A DNA stretch of 64,000 bases. Source: CAYHCE01 sp964355015. Lineage in GTDB: Bacteria > Cyanobacteriota > Cyanobacteriia > PCC-6307 > Cyanobiaceae. Below, piece after piece: positions 1 through 7,468 of this stretch. The notes under the pieces are model-generated. The model worked only from the letters and a program-made list of their open reading frames with translations. It was not told the origin of the DNA and did not search any database. Positions within the stretch are counted from its first letter, which is position 1, and each line of letters opens with the position of its first letter. Location: the NCBI GenBank assembly GCA_964355015.1, contig CAYHCE010000006.1:1-64000 (forward strand), given 5' to 3'. The translations under genes and the position numbers were made by a program.

Positions 1-532
1 CTACATCCCCACCAACGTGATCTCGATCACCGATGGCCAGGTGTTCCTCAGCTCCGACCTGTTCAACTCCGGTCTGCGCCCCGCCATCAACGTGGGCATC
101 TCGGTGAGCCGGGTGGGCGGCGCCGCCCAGACCAAGGCGATCAAGAAGATCGCCGGCACGCTGAAGCTGGAGCTGGCCCAGTTCGATGAACTGGCCGCCT
201 TCTCCCAGTTCGCCTCCGACCTCGACGCCGCCACCCAGGCCCAGCTGGGACGCGGCAAGCGGCTGCGGGAACTGCTCAAGCAGCCCCAGTTCAGCCCCCT
301 GCTCCTCGCCGAGCAGGTTGCGGTGGTGTATGCCGGCGTCAAGGGCCTGATCGACGAGGTTCCGGTGGATCAGGTGGTGCAGTTCTGTCGCGAACTGCGC
401 GACTACCTCAAGAGCAACAAACCCGAGTTCATCGCTCAGGTACAGGCCGAGAAGCAGCTCAGCGAGGCGTCCGAAGCCCTGCTCAAGCAGGCGATCGGCG
501 AAGTCAAGTCCACCCTGCTGGCCACCGCCTGA
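1..532 (+). CDS. atpA: ATP synthase F1 subunit alpha, C-terminal fragment
   Basis: The frame is open from the window edge and ends in TGA at 530-532. It gives about 176 residues of the C-terminal part of the alpha subunit of the CF1 catalytic head. The fragment begins at the conserved stretch around PTNVISITDGQ, continues through NSGLRPAINVGISVSRVGG, and ends with the helical C-terminal domain. The N-terminal beta-barrel and the P-loop lie outside the window. atpG follows after 12 bases, as in the cyanobacterial atp operon where alpha and gamma are adjacent and beta and epsilon sit elsewhere (here at 12.9-14.9 kb). Confidence 0.97.
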   Translation, partial: YIPTNVISITDGQVFLSSDLFNSGLRPAINVGISVSRVGGAAQTKAIKKIAGTLKLELAQFDELAAFSQFASDLDAATQAQLGRGKRLRELLKQPQFSPLLLAEQVAVVYAGVKGLIDEVPVDQVVQFCRELRDYLKSNKPEFIAQVQAEKQLSEASEALLKQAIGEVKSTLLATA

Positions 533-544
533 GGTTCCCCGACC

Positions 545-1498
545 ATGGCCAACCTCAAGGAAATCCGCGACCGGATCAGTTCGGTCAAGAACACCCGCAA
601 GATCACCGAGGCGATGCGCCTCGTGGCGGCTGCCAAGGTGCGGCGTGCCCAGGAACAGGTGCTGCGGGCTCGTCCCTTCGCCGACCGTCTGGCCCGCGTC
701 CTGGAGAATCTCCAGTCGCGCATGCGCTTCGAGGATGTGGCGAACACCCCCCTGCTGCAGGAAGAGCGCACCGTTCGCCACATCACCCTGGTGGTGGTGA
801 GCGCCGACCGCGGCCTCTGCGGTGGCTACAACGCCAACATCATCAAGCGCGCCGAGCAACGCTTCGCCGAGCTCAAGGCTCAGGGCTACGAGCTCTCCAT
901 GGTGCTGATCGGCCGCAAGGCCACCTCCTACTTCCAGAACCGTTCGTACCCGATCACGACCACCTTCACCGGCCTCGACCAGGTGCCCAATGCGGAGGAG
1001 GCGCGTGGGATCGGTAACGAGATCCTGGCCGAGTTCCTTTCCTGTTCCACCGACCGGGTCGAGATCATCTACACCAAGTTCGTCAACCTGGTGAGCAGCG
1101 CCCCGATCTCCCAGACGCTGCTGCCGCTTGATCCCCAGGGGATCGCCACCCCGGATGACGAGATCTTCCGTCTCACCACACGGGAGGGCCGCCTGGCGGT
1201 GGAGCGTGGCACGGTACCCAACCCGGAGCCGCCACTCCAGTCCGACTTCGTCTTCGAGCAGAGTCCGGATCAGTTGCTCAACGCGCTTCTGCCTCTCTAC
1301 CTGGAGAACCAGTTGCTGCGTTCCCTCCAGGAGGCCGCCGCCAGCGAGCTCGCCAGCCGCATGACGGCGATGAACAACGCCAGCGACAACGCCAAGGCGC
1401 TCGCCAAGAGCCTCACCCTCGATTACAACAAGGCACGCCAGGCGGCCATCACCCAGGAGATCCTGGAAGTGGTGGGCGGCGCCACGGCGATGGCCTGA
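545..1498 (+). CDS. atpG: ATP synthase F1 subunit gamma
   Basis: A 317-residue protein starting MANLKEIRDRISSVKNT, the standard N-terminal helix of the gamma rotor shaft, and ending in the matching C-terminal coiled-coil helix. Gamma couples proton flow through Fo to ATP synthesis at the thylakoid membrane. It is longer than typical proteobacterial gamma because it carries the insert in the middle third seen in chloroplast and cyanobacterial gammas. The paired regulatory cysteines of plant chloroplast gamma are not visible there, as is usual for cyanobacteria. It sits 12 bases after atpA and is surely cotranscribed with it. Confidence 0.97.
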   Translation: MANLKEIRDRISSVKNTRKITEAMRLVAAAKVRRAQEQVLRARPFADRLARVLENLQSRMRFEDVANTPLLQEERTVRHITLVVVSADRGLCGGYNANIIKRAEQRFAELKAQGYELSMVLIGRKATSYFQNRSYPITTTFTGLDQVPNAEEARGIGNEILAEFLSCSTDRVEIIYTKFVNLVSSAPISQTLLPLDPQGIATPDDEIFRLTTREGRLAVERGTVPNPEPPLQSDFVFEQSPDQLLNALLPLYLENQLLRSLQEAAASELASRMTAMNNASDNAKALAKSLTLDYNKARQAAITQEILEVVGGATAMA

Positions 1499-1499
1499 T

Positions 1500-2246
1500 C
1501 TGGACCGCAGGATCCAGCCGCTGTTTCCACTCGCCCTCGGCCGGGCGCAGCTGCGCCCGGATCCGCTCGATTCCGCTGTGATGCTGCAGGACCTGCTGGG
1601 CCTGCGGGGTGAGGCCAGCTCGAACCCCGACCCGGAGTGCGCCTGGACCGGTGATCTGCATGGGGTCTGGCAGCTGCATCGACGGCCGGCGTTCCGTTGG
1701 CTCGCCGAGCAGGTGCAGGCCGAAGTACTGGCCTATCTGGTGGATCTTGGTTTCGCGCTCGATCGGGTGGCGCTCCACATCCAGCGCTGCTGGCCCGTGG
1801 TCAGCGAGCCGGGCCAGTGGATCGGGCGCCATCACCATCCCAATGCCCATCTCAGCGCCGTCTACTACCTGAACGGGGACGGCAGCGGCCGCAGCGGTTG
1901 CCTGCGACTGTTCGCCCCCTGCCAGAGCAACGAACTGGTTCCGGGCCTCGCCTTCGGTCACGACGGACCGATCCGAGCCGGTCATCCGCTCAACACTCCC
2001 TGGTTCGACGTGGCCCCCGAGGCGGGGCTGTTGCTTCTCTTTCCCGCGGCGATCGACCATGCGGTCAGCGCCAACGGGGAGGCTGAGGAGATCCGCGTTT
2101 CGATCAGTTTCGATCTCGTCCTCTCCGCTCCGGTGGCGCAGAGGGGCGATCGGCAGCCTGCCGAATACCTGGCTCCCCATCCCAGCCAGTGGACCCCCAT
2201 CGCCATGCCGGATCCGGGCCGGCCGTCCGGGAGGATGGGAGGCTGA
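1500..2246 (+). CDS. Putative 2OG-Fe(II) oxygenase (TIGR02466-like)
   Basis: The protein resembles the TIGR02466 / 2OG-FeII_Oxy_5 family of 2-oxoglutarate and iron dependent dioxygenases. A histidine-rich stretch (GRHHHPNAHLSAVYYLN) is followed about 70 residues later by FPAAIDHAV, fitting the usual metal-binding His arrangement on a double-stranded beta-helix. The substrate is unknown. The first normal start codon in frame is GTG at 1578, giving 222 residues. However, the frame is open further upstream and encodes IQPLFPLALGRAQLRPD, which matches the expected N terminus. No ATG, GTG or TTG lies there, so CTG at 1500, beside the atpG stop, is the candidate I give. The 5' end is uncertain; the family call is fairly sure. 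Confidence 0.75.
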   Translation: MDRRIQPLFPLALGRAQLRPDPLDSAVMLQDLLGLRGEASSNPDPECAWTGDLHGVWQLHRRPAFRWLAEQVQAEVLAYLVDLGFALDRVALHIQRCWPVVSEPGQWIGRHHHPNAHLSAVYYLNGDGSGRSGCLRLFAPCQSNELVPGLAFGHDGPIRAGHPLNTPWFDVAPEAGLLLLFPAAIDHAVSANGEAEEIRVSISFDLVLSAPVAQRGDRQPAEYLAPHPSQWTPIAMPDPGRPSGRMGG

Positions 2247-2289
2247 CCCGTCGCCCTGCAGCCCCGTGTTGCAGCGTTTCCAGCCCGCC

Positions 2290-2613
2290 ATGAGTGACAC
2301 CTTCACCGTGATCGCCGATCTGAACGGAACGGCGCACACCTTCCCCTGCCGAGCCGACCAGACGGTGCTGGCGGCCGCTGAGGCGGCCGGGGTGAAGCTG
2401 CCCAGCTCGTGCTGTTCCGGTGTCTGCACCACCTGCGCCGCCCGGCTGCGCCAGGGGGTGGTGGAGCAGAGCGATGCCATGGGCGTCAAGGCGGAACTGC
2501 AGGCCCAGGGCTACGCCCTGCTCTGCGTGTCCTATCCCCGCAGCGACCTCAGCCTGATCGCCTGCCAGGAGGATGCCCTCTACGAGGCCCAGTTCGGCCG
2601 GTACCAGCGGTGA
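2290..2613 (+). CDS. [2Fe-2S] ferredoxin, plant type
   Basis: A 107-residue protein with the plant-type 2Fe-2S fold. The cluster ligands are visible as C-x4-C-x2-C (CCSGVCTTC, where the first Cys is ligand one) and a later Cys in ALLCVSYP. It should carry one electron at a time in the cytoplasm; the partner is unknown. It differs clearly from the main photosynthetic ferredoxin at 34073-34372, in having CCSGVC where petF has CRAGAC, so it is a specialised paralogue. It follows the dioxygenase by 43 bases and overlaps the next ORF by four bases. ATG 2290 is the natural start. Confidence 0.9.
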   Translation: MSDTFTVIADLNGTAHTFPCRADQTVLAAAEAAGVKLPSSCCSGVCTTCAARLRQGVVEQSDAMGVKAELQAQGYALLCVSYPRSDLSLIACQEDALYEAQFGRYQR

Positions 2614-2789
2614 GGCTGGAGCCGTTCCAACTCTGGTTCGACGCCACGCCGGGCCCGCTGCGGCCCCAGGTGCTGGCGGCGCTGGCGGGCCATGGGCAGC
2701 CGTTGCGCTGGGCGATCACCGCCGCGCTGCCGGCCCCGCAGGCCGGCCGACGCCTGCGGATCGAGGCGATTCTGCTGCGGACCTGTTGA
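2610..2789 (+). CDS. Small conserved-looking protein of unknown function (59 aa)
   Basis: GTG at 2610 overlaps the ferredoxin stop (GTGA), and the frame runs 59 codons to a TGA at 2787-2789, which in turn overlaps the TTG start of the next gene. The product begins VRLEPFQLWFDATPGPLRP and is neither a membrane protein nor a recognised domain. The double start/stop overlap locks it between two real genes, which is the main support that it is translated. It could serve only to couple translation of the ferredoxin and the DUF3326 gene. Function unknown. Confidence 0.65.
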   Translation: MRLEPFQLWFDATPGPLRPQVLAALAGHGQPLRWAITAALPAPQAGRRLRIEAILLRTC

Positions 2790-3865
2790 CACCTCCCCTT
2801 CCCACCCTGCTGGTGATCCCCACCGGGATCGGTTGCGCCATCGGTGGCTTTGCCGGTGACGGACTCCCGGCGGCCCGTCTGCTGGCGGCGGCCTCCGGCT
2901 GCCTGATCACCCATCCCAACGCCCTCAACGCCGCTGCCCTCTACTGGAATGATCCCCGCATTCACTACGTGGAGGGCTGGGCGCTCGACCGCTTCGCCGC
3001 CGGCGAGCTGGCCCTGGCTCCGGTGCGGGCCCAGCGGGTGGGCCTCCTGCTCGATGCCGGCATCGAGCAGGAGCTGCGGCTGCGTCACCTGCAGGTGGCT
3101 GAGGCCTGCCGGGCCAGCCTGGGCCTGTCGATCGGTCCGGTGGTCACCACGGACGTTCCCCTGGAGGTGAGTCTCTCACTGGGGGCCAGCGGGTCCAGCT
3201 GGGGCTGCCTGGCCAGGCCCGACGCCCTGCTGCGAGCCGGGGAGCGGTTGCAGCAGGCCGGGGCCACGGCGATCGCGGTGGTGGCCCGTTTCCCGGATGA
3301 TCCGGGCAGTGAGGGCCTGGCGGCCTATCGCCAGGGTGCTGGGGTGGATGGGCTGGCGGGAGCCGAGGCGGTGATCAGCCATCTGCTCGGCAGTCACCTG
3401 GGGATTCCCTGCGCCCACGCGCCGGCCCTGGCTCCCCTGCCGCTGCAGGCCGACCTCGACCCGCTGGCCGCCGCGGAGGAACTGGGCCATACATTCCTGC
3501 CCTGCGTCCTGGTGGGTCTCAGCCGGGCCCCGGACCTGCTTCCCCTGGCGGCCGCTGCCCCCGCTGACCCGTCCAGGAGCCTGCTGCCGCCCGAGGCCAT
3601 CCACCCGGACCGCATCGGGGCGGTTGTGGCCCCGGCGGGCGCCCTGGGGGGCGAGGCCGTGCTGGCCTGCGCCGCGAGAGGGGTGCCGCTGATAGCGGTG
3701 GAGGGCAACCCCTGCCTGCTGGAGGTGAGCGCCGAGGCGCTGGGGTTGCCCGCGCTCAAGGCGGCGAGCCATGCCGAAGCCGCCGGTCTCGTGCTGGCGC
3801 TGCGGGAGGGCATCGCCCCGGAGAGCCTGGCCCGGCCGCTGCCACGGTTGAACGGGCTCGGCTGA
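2786..3865 (+). CDS. DUF3326 family protein
   Basis: A 359-residue protein starting at TTG 2786, inside the TTGA overlap with the upstream small ORF. The family-like core begins at once with TLLVIPTGIGCAIGGFAGD, and HPNALNAA and YVEGWALDRF follow. DUF3326 proteins are widespread in cyanobacteria and plants and have no settled biochemical role. The Gly-rich N terminus and alternating hydrophobic strands suggest a Rossmann-like fold (inference). The open frame extends upstream of TTG, but that part is an out-of-frame shadow of the ferredoxin and small ORF. The gene is last in the atpG-dioxygenase-ferredoxin string and converges on ald with only 14 bases between. Confidence 0.85.
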   Translation: MTPPLPTLLVIPTGIGCAIGGFAGDGLPAARLLAAASGCLITHPNALNAAALYWNDPRIHYVEGWALDRFAAGELALAPVRAQRVGLLLDAGIEQELRLRHLQVAEACRASLGLSIGPVVTTDVPLEVSLSLGASGSSWGCLARPDALLRAGERLQQAGATAIAVVARFPDDPGSEGLAAYRQGAGVDGLAGAEAVISHLLGSHLGIPCAHAPALAPLPLQADLDPLAAAEELGHTFLPCVLVGLSRAPDLLPLAAAAPADPSRSLLPPEAIHPDRIGAVVAPAGALGGEAVLACAARGVPLIAVEGNPCLLEVSAEALGLPALKAASHAEAAGLVLALREGIAPESLARPLPRLNGLG

Positions 3866-3879
3866 ACCGGCCCCCGGGC

Positions 3880-5019
3880 TCAGCGCAGACAGGCCATCGG
3901 ATGGCGGGTCGGCATGCCCAGCGCCTTGGCCACGCCTGGGTGACACACGGCCCCATCCACGGTGTTGAGGCCGGAGAGCAGTTCGGGTCGTTCCGTGACC
4001 GCCTCCACCAGCCCCCGTCCGGCGATGCCCACGATGTAGGGCAGAGTGACGCTGACCAGGGCCTCGGTGGAGGTGAAGGGCACGGCACCGGGCATGTTGC
4101 CCACGGCGTAGTGCTGCACGCCGTGGATCGTCACCACCGGATCGGTGTGGGTGGTCTCGCGGCTGGTGGCGATGCAGCCGCCCTGGTCGATCGCCACGTC
4201 GACGATCACCGAGCCGGGCTTCATCCGACGCACCAGATCCTCCTCCACCAGGGTCGGGGCCCGGCCGCCCGGGGTGAGCACCGCTCCCACCAGCAGATCG
4301 GCGCTGGGCACCAGCCGTTCGATCAGGCCCCGGCTGCTCACCAGGCTGACCATCCGCCCGCGGCGGTCGGATTCGAGGTTGCGCAGACGCTGGGGCGTGT
4401 GGTCGAGCAGGAACACCTCGGCATCCATGGCCGCCGAGAGCCGGGCGGCGTTCCAGCCGACCGTGCCGGCTCCCAGCACAACCACCCGGGCCGGACGCAC
4501 CCCGGTGCAGCCCCCCATCAGTACGCCCCGACCGCCATGGGGCTTCTCGAGCAGGTGGGCACCCACCTGGGCGGCGAGCCGCCCGGCGATCTCGCTCATC
4601 GGGGCCAGCAAGGGCAGGTTGCCGTTGTCGAGCTGGACGGTCTCGTAGGCCACCCCTGTGGTGCCCGCCTCCAGCAGGGCCCGGCCCACCTCCGGGTAGG
4701 CGGCCAGGTGCAGGTACGTGAACAGCACCTGGTCGCTGCGCAGGAAGGGGAACTCCTCCGGCTGGGGCTCCTTCACCTTCACCACCAGGTGGGCGGCCCA
4801 GGCTTCTTCCCGATCCACCAGCCGCGCGCCGGCCTCGACATAACTGAGGTCGTCCATGCCGGCGCCGCTGCCCGCCCCCGTCTGCACGCGCACCTCAAGG
4901 CCATGGGACACGAGCTCCCGCACCCCGTCCGGGGTGAGGGCCACCCGCTGTTCGTCCCGTTTGATCTCCCTCGGTACACCGATGCTCGCGATCGGTGCGG
5001 CCGGGCCCATGGCTGCCAT
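3880..5019 (-). CDS. ald: Alanine dehydrogenase
   Basis: A protein of 379 residues (376 if the second Met is used) with IGVPREIKRDEQRVALTPDG at the N terminus, the signature of the alanine dehydrogenase / transhydrogenase family. The NAD-binding motif VVVLGAGTVGWNAA lies in the middle, and an MPGAVPFTST stretch near the C terminus is typical of Ald. It catalyses NAD-dependent interconversion of L-alanine with pyruvate and ammonium. The start lies among two close ATGs (5019 and 5010); either fits. It is 104 bases downstream of nadE on the same strand. No obvious NtcA palindrome is visible in that gap. Confidence 0.93.
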   Translation of the reverse strand: MAAMGPAAPIASIGVPREIKRDEQRVALTPDGVRELVSHGLEVRVQTGAGSGAGMDDLSYVEAGARLVDREEAWAAHLVVKVKEPQPEEFPFLRSDQVLFTYLHLAAYPEVGRALLEAGTTGVAYETVQLDNGNLPLLAPMSEIAGRLAAQVGAHLLEKPHGGRGVLMGGCTGVRPARVVVLGAGTVGWNAARLSAAMDAEVFLLDHTPQRLRNLESDRRGRMVSLVSSRGLIERLVPSADLLVGAVLTPGGRAPTLVEEDLVRRMKPGSVIVDVAIDQGGCIATSRETTHTDPVVTIHGVQHYAVGNMPGAVPFTSTEALVSVTLPYIVGIAGRGLVEAVTERPELLSGLNTVDGAVCHPGVAKALGMPTRHPMACLR

Positions 5020-5123
5020 GCAACTGTGTAGCTCCCTCCAGGTTGGCGGGAGCTTCGCCCGATCGCCAGGTTTCGGTGTGGAATCGGGGGTGATGGGGAG
5101 TACCCGTCCGCCGGGAATCCCGT

Positions 5124-6854
5124 TCAGCGGGGCCCGGCGGCGATCGGCATCCGCCAGCCGCCACCGAAGGCCCGCCCGCTCACCTTCAGCAGCGGAGCGG
5201 CCTGGCGCCGCTTGAACTCGGCGCGACGCAGCAGTCGGTGCACCCGCTCGGCCAGGGCCCCGTCCACCCCCCGGGCGACCAGTTCCTCCGGGCTGCGCAG
5301 CTCTTCGATGAACGCCTTCAGCAGCGGATCGAGCACGGCGTAGTCCGGCAGGGAATCGCTGTCCCGCTGATCCGGCCGCAGCTCGGCGCTGGGGGGTTTG
5401 GCCCGGATCGCTTCCCCGATCAGCTCGCCTTCCGCGGGCAGGCCGCAGCCCCGCCGGCAGGCTGCGGCCGCGGGGCTGTCCAGCCAGTGGCAGAGCCGGA
5501 AGACGGTGGTCTTGTAGAGGTCTCCGATCACGGACAGGCCCCCGTTCATGTCGCCGTAGAGGGTGCAGTAGCCCACCGCCAGTTCGGACTTGTTGCCGGT
5601 GGAGAGCAGCAGCCTGCCCTGTCGGTTGGCCAGGGCCATCAGCAGGGTGCCGCGAATGCGGGACTGCAGGTTCTCCGCGGTCACGCCGTCCGGCGGCGCA
5701 CCCAGAGGGCTGCTGAGGGCCTGGTCGAAGGCCGTCATCAGCGGGGCGATCGGCACGGTGTGGTGCGCCAGGCCAAGGCGGGCGGCGAGGGCGACAGCGT
5801 CGTCGATCGACCCCTGCGAGCTGTAGGGAGACGGCATCAGCAGGGCCAGGACCTGCTCCGGTCCCAGAGCCGCCACGGCCAGGGTCGCCACCAGGGCCGA
5901 ATCGATGCCGCCGCTCAGTCCCAGCAACGCCTGCTGGAAGCCGCACTTGCCGGTGTAGTCGCGCACCCCCAGCACCAGTACCCGGAACAGCTGCTCCAGG
6001 GCTTCGGGCTCGGCGGCGGGCCGGGCCTCGGGGTGGGGCAGGCCAGCCGATCCCGAGCCTGGCTCCTCTGCCCCGAGAGGAACGTCCCAAAGCGCCAGGG
6101 CAGGCTCGGCACAGGGCAACTGCAACTGCAGGGTGCCCTCGGCGTCGATCACGAAACTGGCGCCGTCGAACACCAGTTCGTCATTGCCGCCCACCTGGTT
6201 CACGTAGACCACCGGGCAGCCCAGGCGCGCCGCCGCCGCCGCGGCAAGCCGGCGGCGCAGCACCGGCTTGCCCTGCGCGAAGGGGGAGGCCGAGAGGTTC
6301 AGCAGCAGGTCTGGGCGCTGCGGCAGCAGCTCGGCGATCGGGTCGGCGCCGGCCAGGCGATGGCCCTGCAGGCCGTCCTCCACCCAGAGGTCCTCGCAGA
6401 TGGTGAGGCCCAGGCGCCAGAGTCTGCCTCCGCATTCCAGCTCCAGCAGGGCAGGCTGATCGGCAGATCGGAAGTACCGCTGTTCATCGAAGACGTCGTA
6501 GCTGGGCAGCAGCCGCTTGCGGGCCACGACCCGCCAGCGGCCCTGCTCCACCAGGGCCACGGCGTTGTGCAGCGACGGCAGCTCGGCATCGGGCAGCGGT
6601 TCGGCCATCCCCACCAGCAGGGCGAGACCAGCCGGGAGCTCGGCGGCCAGATCGCCGAGCTCCCGCGCCTGCTCCTGCAGGAGGGAGGGCCGGAGCAGCA
6701 GGTCGCGGGGGGGATAGCCCCAGAGCGAGAGCTCCGGGCCCACCACCAGATCGGCTCCGGCAGCGGCCGCCAGACGGCTCTGCAGCAGCAGCAGGAGCGC
6801 GTTGCCGTGCAGATCGCCGACCAGCGGATTGATCTGGGCCAGGGCGAGACGCAT
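5124..6854 (-). CDS. nadE: Glutamine-dependent NAD+ synthetase
   Basis: A 576-residue two-domain enzyme. The N-terminal nitrilase-type glutaminase has its catalytic triad visible at Glu41 (PELSLWGYPP), Lys113 (ARKRLLPSYD) and Cys153 (TICEDLW). The C-terminal synthetase domain has the PP-loop SGGIDSA at 314-320. It makes NAD from nicotinic acid adenine dinucleotide, ATP and glutamine, the last step of NAD synthesis. Its ATG overlaps the nadD stop as ATGA (6854), so the two last steps of the pathway are translationally coupled. Length is normal for the glutamine-using form. Confidence 0.96.
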   Translation of the reverse strand: MRLALAQINPLVGDLHGNALLLLLQSRLAAAAGADLVVGPELSLWGYPPRDLLLRPSLLQEQARELGDLAAELPAGLALLVGMAEPLPDAELPSLHNAVALVEQGRWRVVARKRLLPSYDVFDEQRYFRSADQPALLELECGGRLWRLGLTICEDLWVEDGLQGHRLAGADPIAELLPQRPDLLLNLSASPFAQGKPVLRRRLAAAAAARLGCPVVYVNQVGGNDELVFDGASFVIDAEGTLQLQLPCAEPALALWDVPLGAEEPGSGSAGLPHPEARPAAEPEALEQLFRVLVLGVRDYTGKCGFQQALLGLSGGIDSALVATLAVAALGPEQVLALLMPSPYSSQGSIDDAVALAARLGLAHHTVPIAPLMTAFDQALSSPLGAPPDGVTAENLQSRIRGTLLMALANRQGRLLLSTGNKSELAVGYCTLYGDMNGGLSVIGDLYKTTVFRLCHWLDSPAAAACRRGCGLPAEGELIGEAIRAKPPSAELRPDQRDSDSLPDYAVLDPLLKAFIEELRSPEELVARGVDGALAERVHRLLRRAEFKRRQAAPLLKVSGRAFGGGWRMPIAAGPR

Positions 6855-7468
6855 CAGCGCACGGGATGGCGATCGGCCTCGGGGGACCCCAGGCCGTAGA
6901 GATTGTGCTCCAGCAGCACGGGCCACAATTCGGGCGGCACCAGCTGCGGATCGGGATGGTGGCGGATCGCCGAGCTGGCCGTGGCCGGAATCTGCAGCGG
7001 CAGCACCTCCAGCCGCCCGCCGCGCCGGCGCAGGTCGTCGAGCTGCCCGGCCTCCAGGGGCCAGCCCAGCCGGGGCACCACCGCCAGACGACAGCGGCGC
7101 AGAATCTCATCGGCTGCATACCAGCGCTGGATCTGGGGCAACAGATCGCTGCCCACGACGAAGACCAGTTCCGCCTGCGGCCAGAGCCGTCGGGCCTGTT
7201 CCAGGGTGTCGAGCGCGCGGGGGCTGCTCAGGCTCTGGTCGAGTTGCAGCCGCGGCTCGGCAAGGCTCTCCACCACGGCCTGCAGCAGGGCGGCCCGCAC
7301 GGCCAGGGGAGCCTCGTGCCGCTTGAACGGGTTGTCGCTGGCCCAGGTCCGCACCTGGGGATAGTGCCGCGCCAGGCCCGCGAGCAGGGTGCGGTGGCCC
7401 AGGGTCGGTGGGTCGGCGCTGGTGCCGAACAGGGCCACCACGGGCGGGCCGCCGCAGGGCTCGTTCAT
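6854..7468 (-). CDS. nadD: Nicotinate-nucleotide adenylyltransferase
   Basis: A 204-residue nucleotidyltransferase with the motif LFGTSADPPTLGH near the N terminus (residues 13-25) and a C-terminal ATASSAIRHH stretch equivalent to the SSTxIR motif. It adenylates nicotinate mononucleotide. The first His of the classical HxGH is Thr22 here, which the (H/T)xGH family definition allows and which I recall from other cyanobacterial NadD proteins. It overlaps nadE downstream and the GTPase gene upstream, each by four bases (ATGA), so the three are read as one coupled unit. Confidence 0.93.
   Translation of the reverse strand: MNEPCGGPPVVALFGTSADPPTLGHRTLLAGLARHYPQVRTWASDNPFKRHEAPLAVRAALLQAVVESLAEPRLQLDQSLSSPRALDTLEQARRLWPQAELVFVVGSDLLPQIQRWYAADEILRRCRLAVVPRLGWPLEAGQLDDLRRRGGRLEVLPLQIPATASSAIRHHPDPQLVPPELWPVLLEHNLYGLGSPEADRHPVR

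Noticed and set aside
5020..5123. NtcA-type GTA-N8-TAC site upstream of ald
   Set aside because: I looked for it because Ald is a nitrogen gene, but no such palindrome is present.
3880..6090. Single 736-codon frame that would join ald to an upstream region as a fusion
   Set aside because: The N-terminal half is Arg/Pro/Gly-rich shadow of nadE in another frame. Ald begins normally at 5019 or 5010.
5238..6899. 553-codon open frame opposite nadE
   Set aside because: Composition is that of a codon shadow (Gln, Gly, His, Arg) and there is no conserved motif, while nadE on the other strand has all catalytic residues.
6854..7468. Missing first His of HxGH in NadD as a sign of inactivity
   Set aside because: The family allows Thr at this place, and I recall the same in other cyanobacterial NadD proteins. 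The rest of the motifs are intact.
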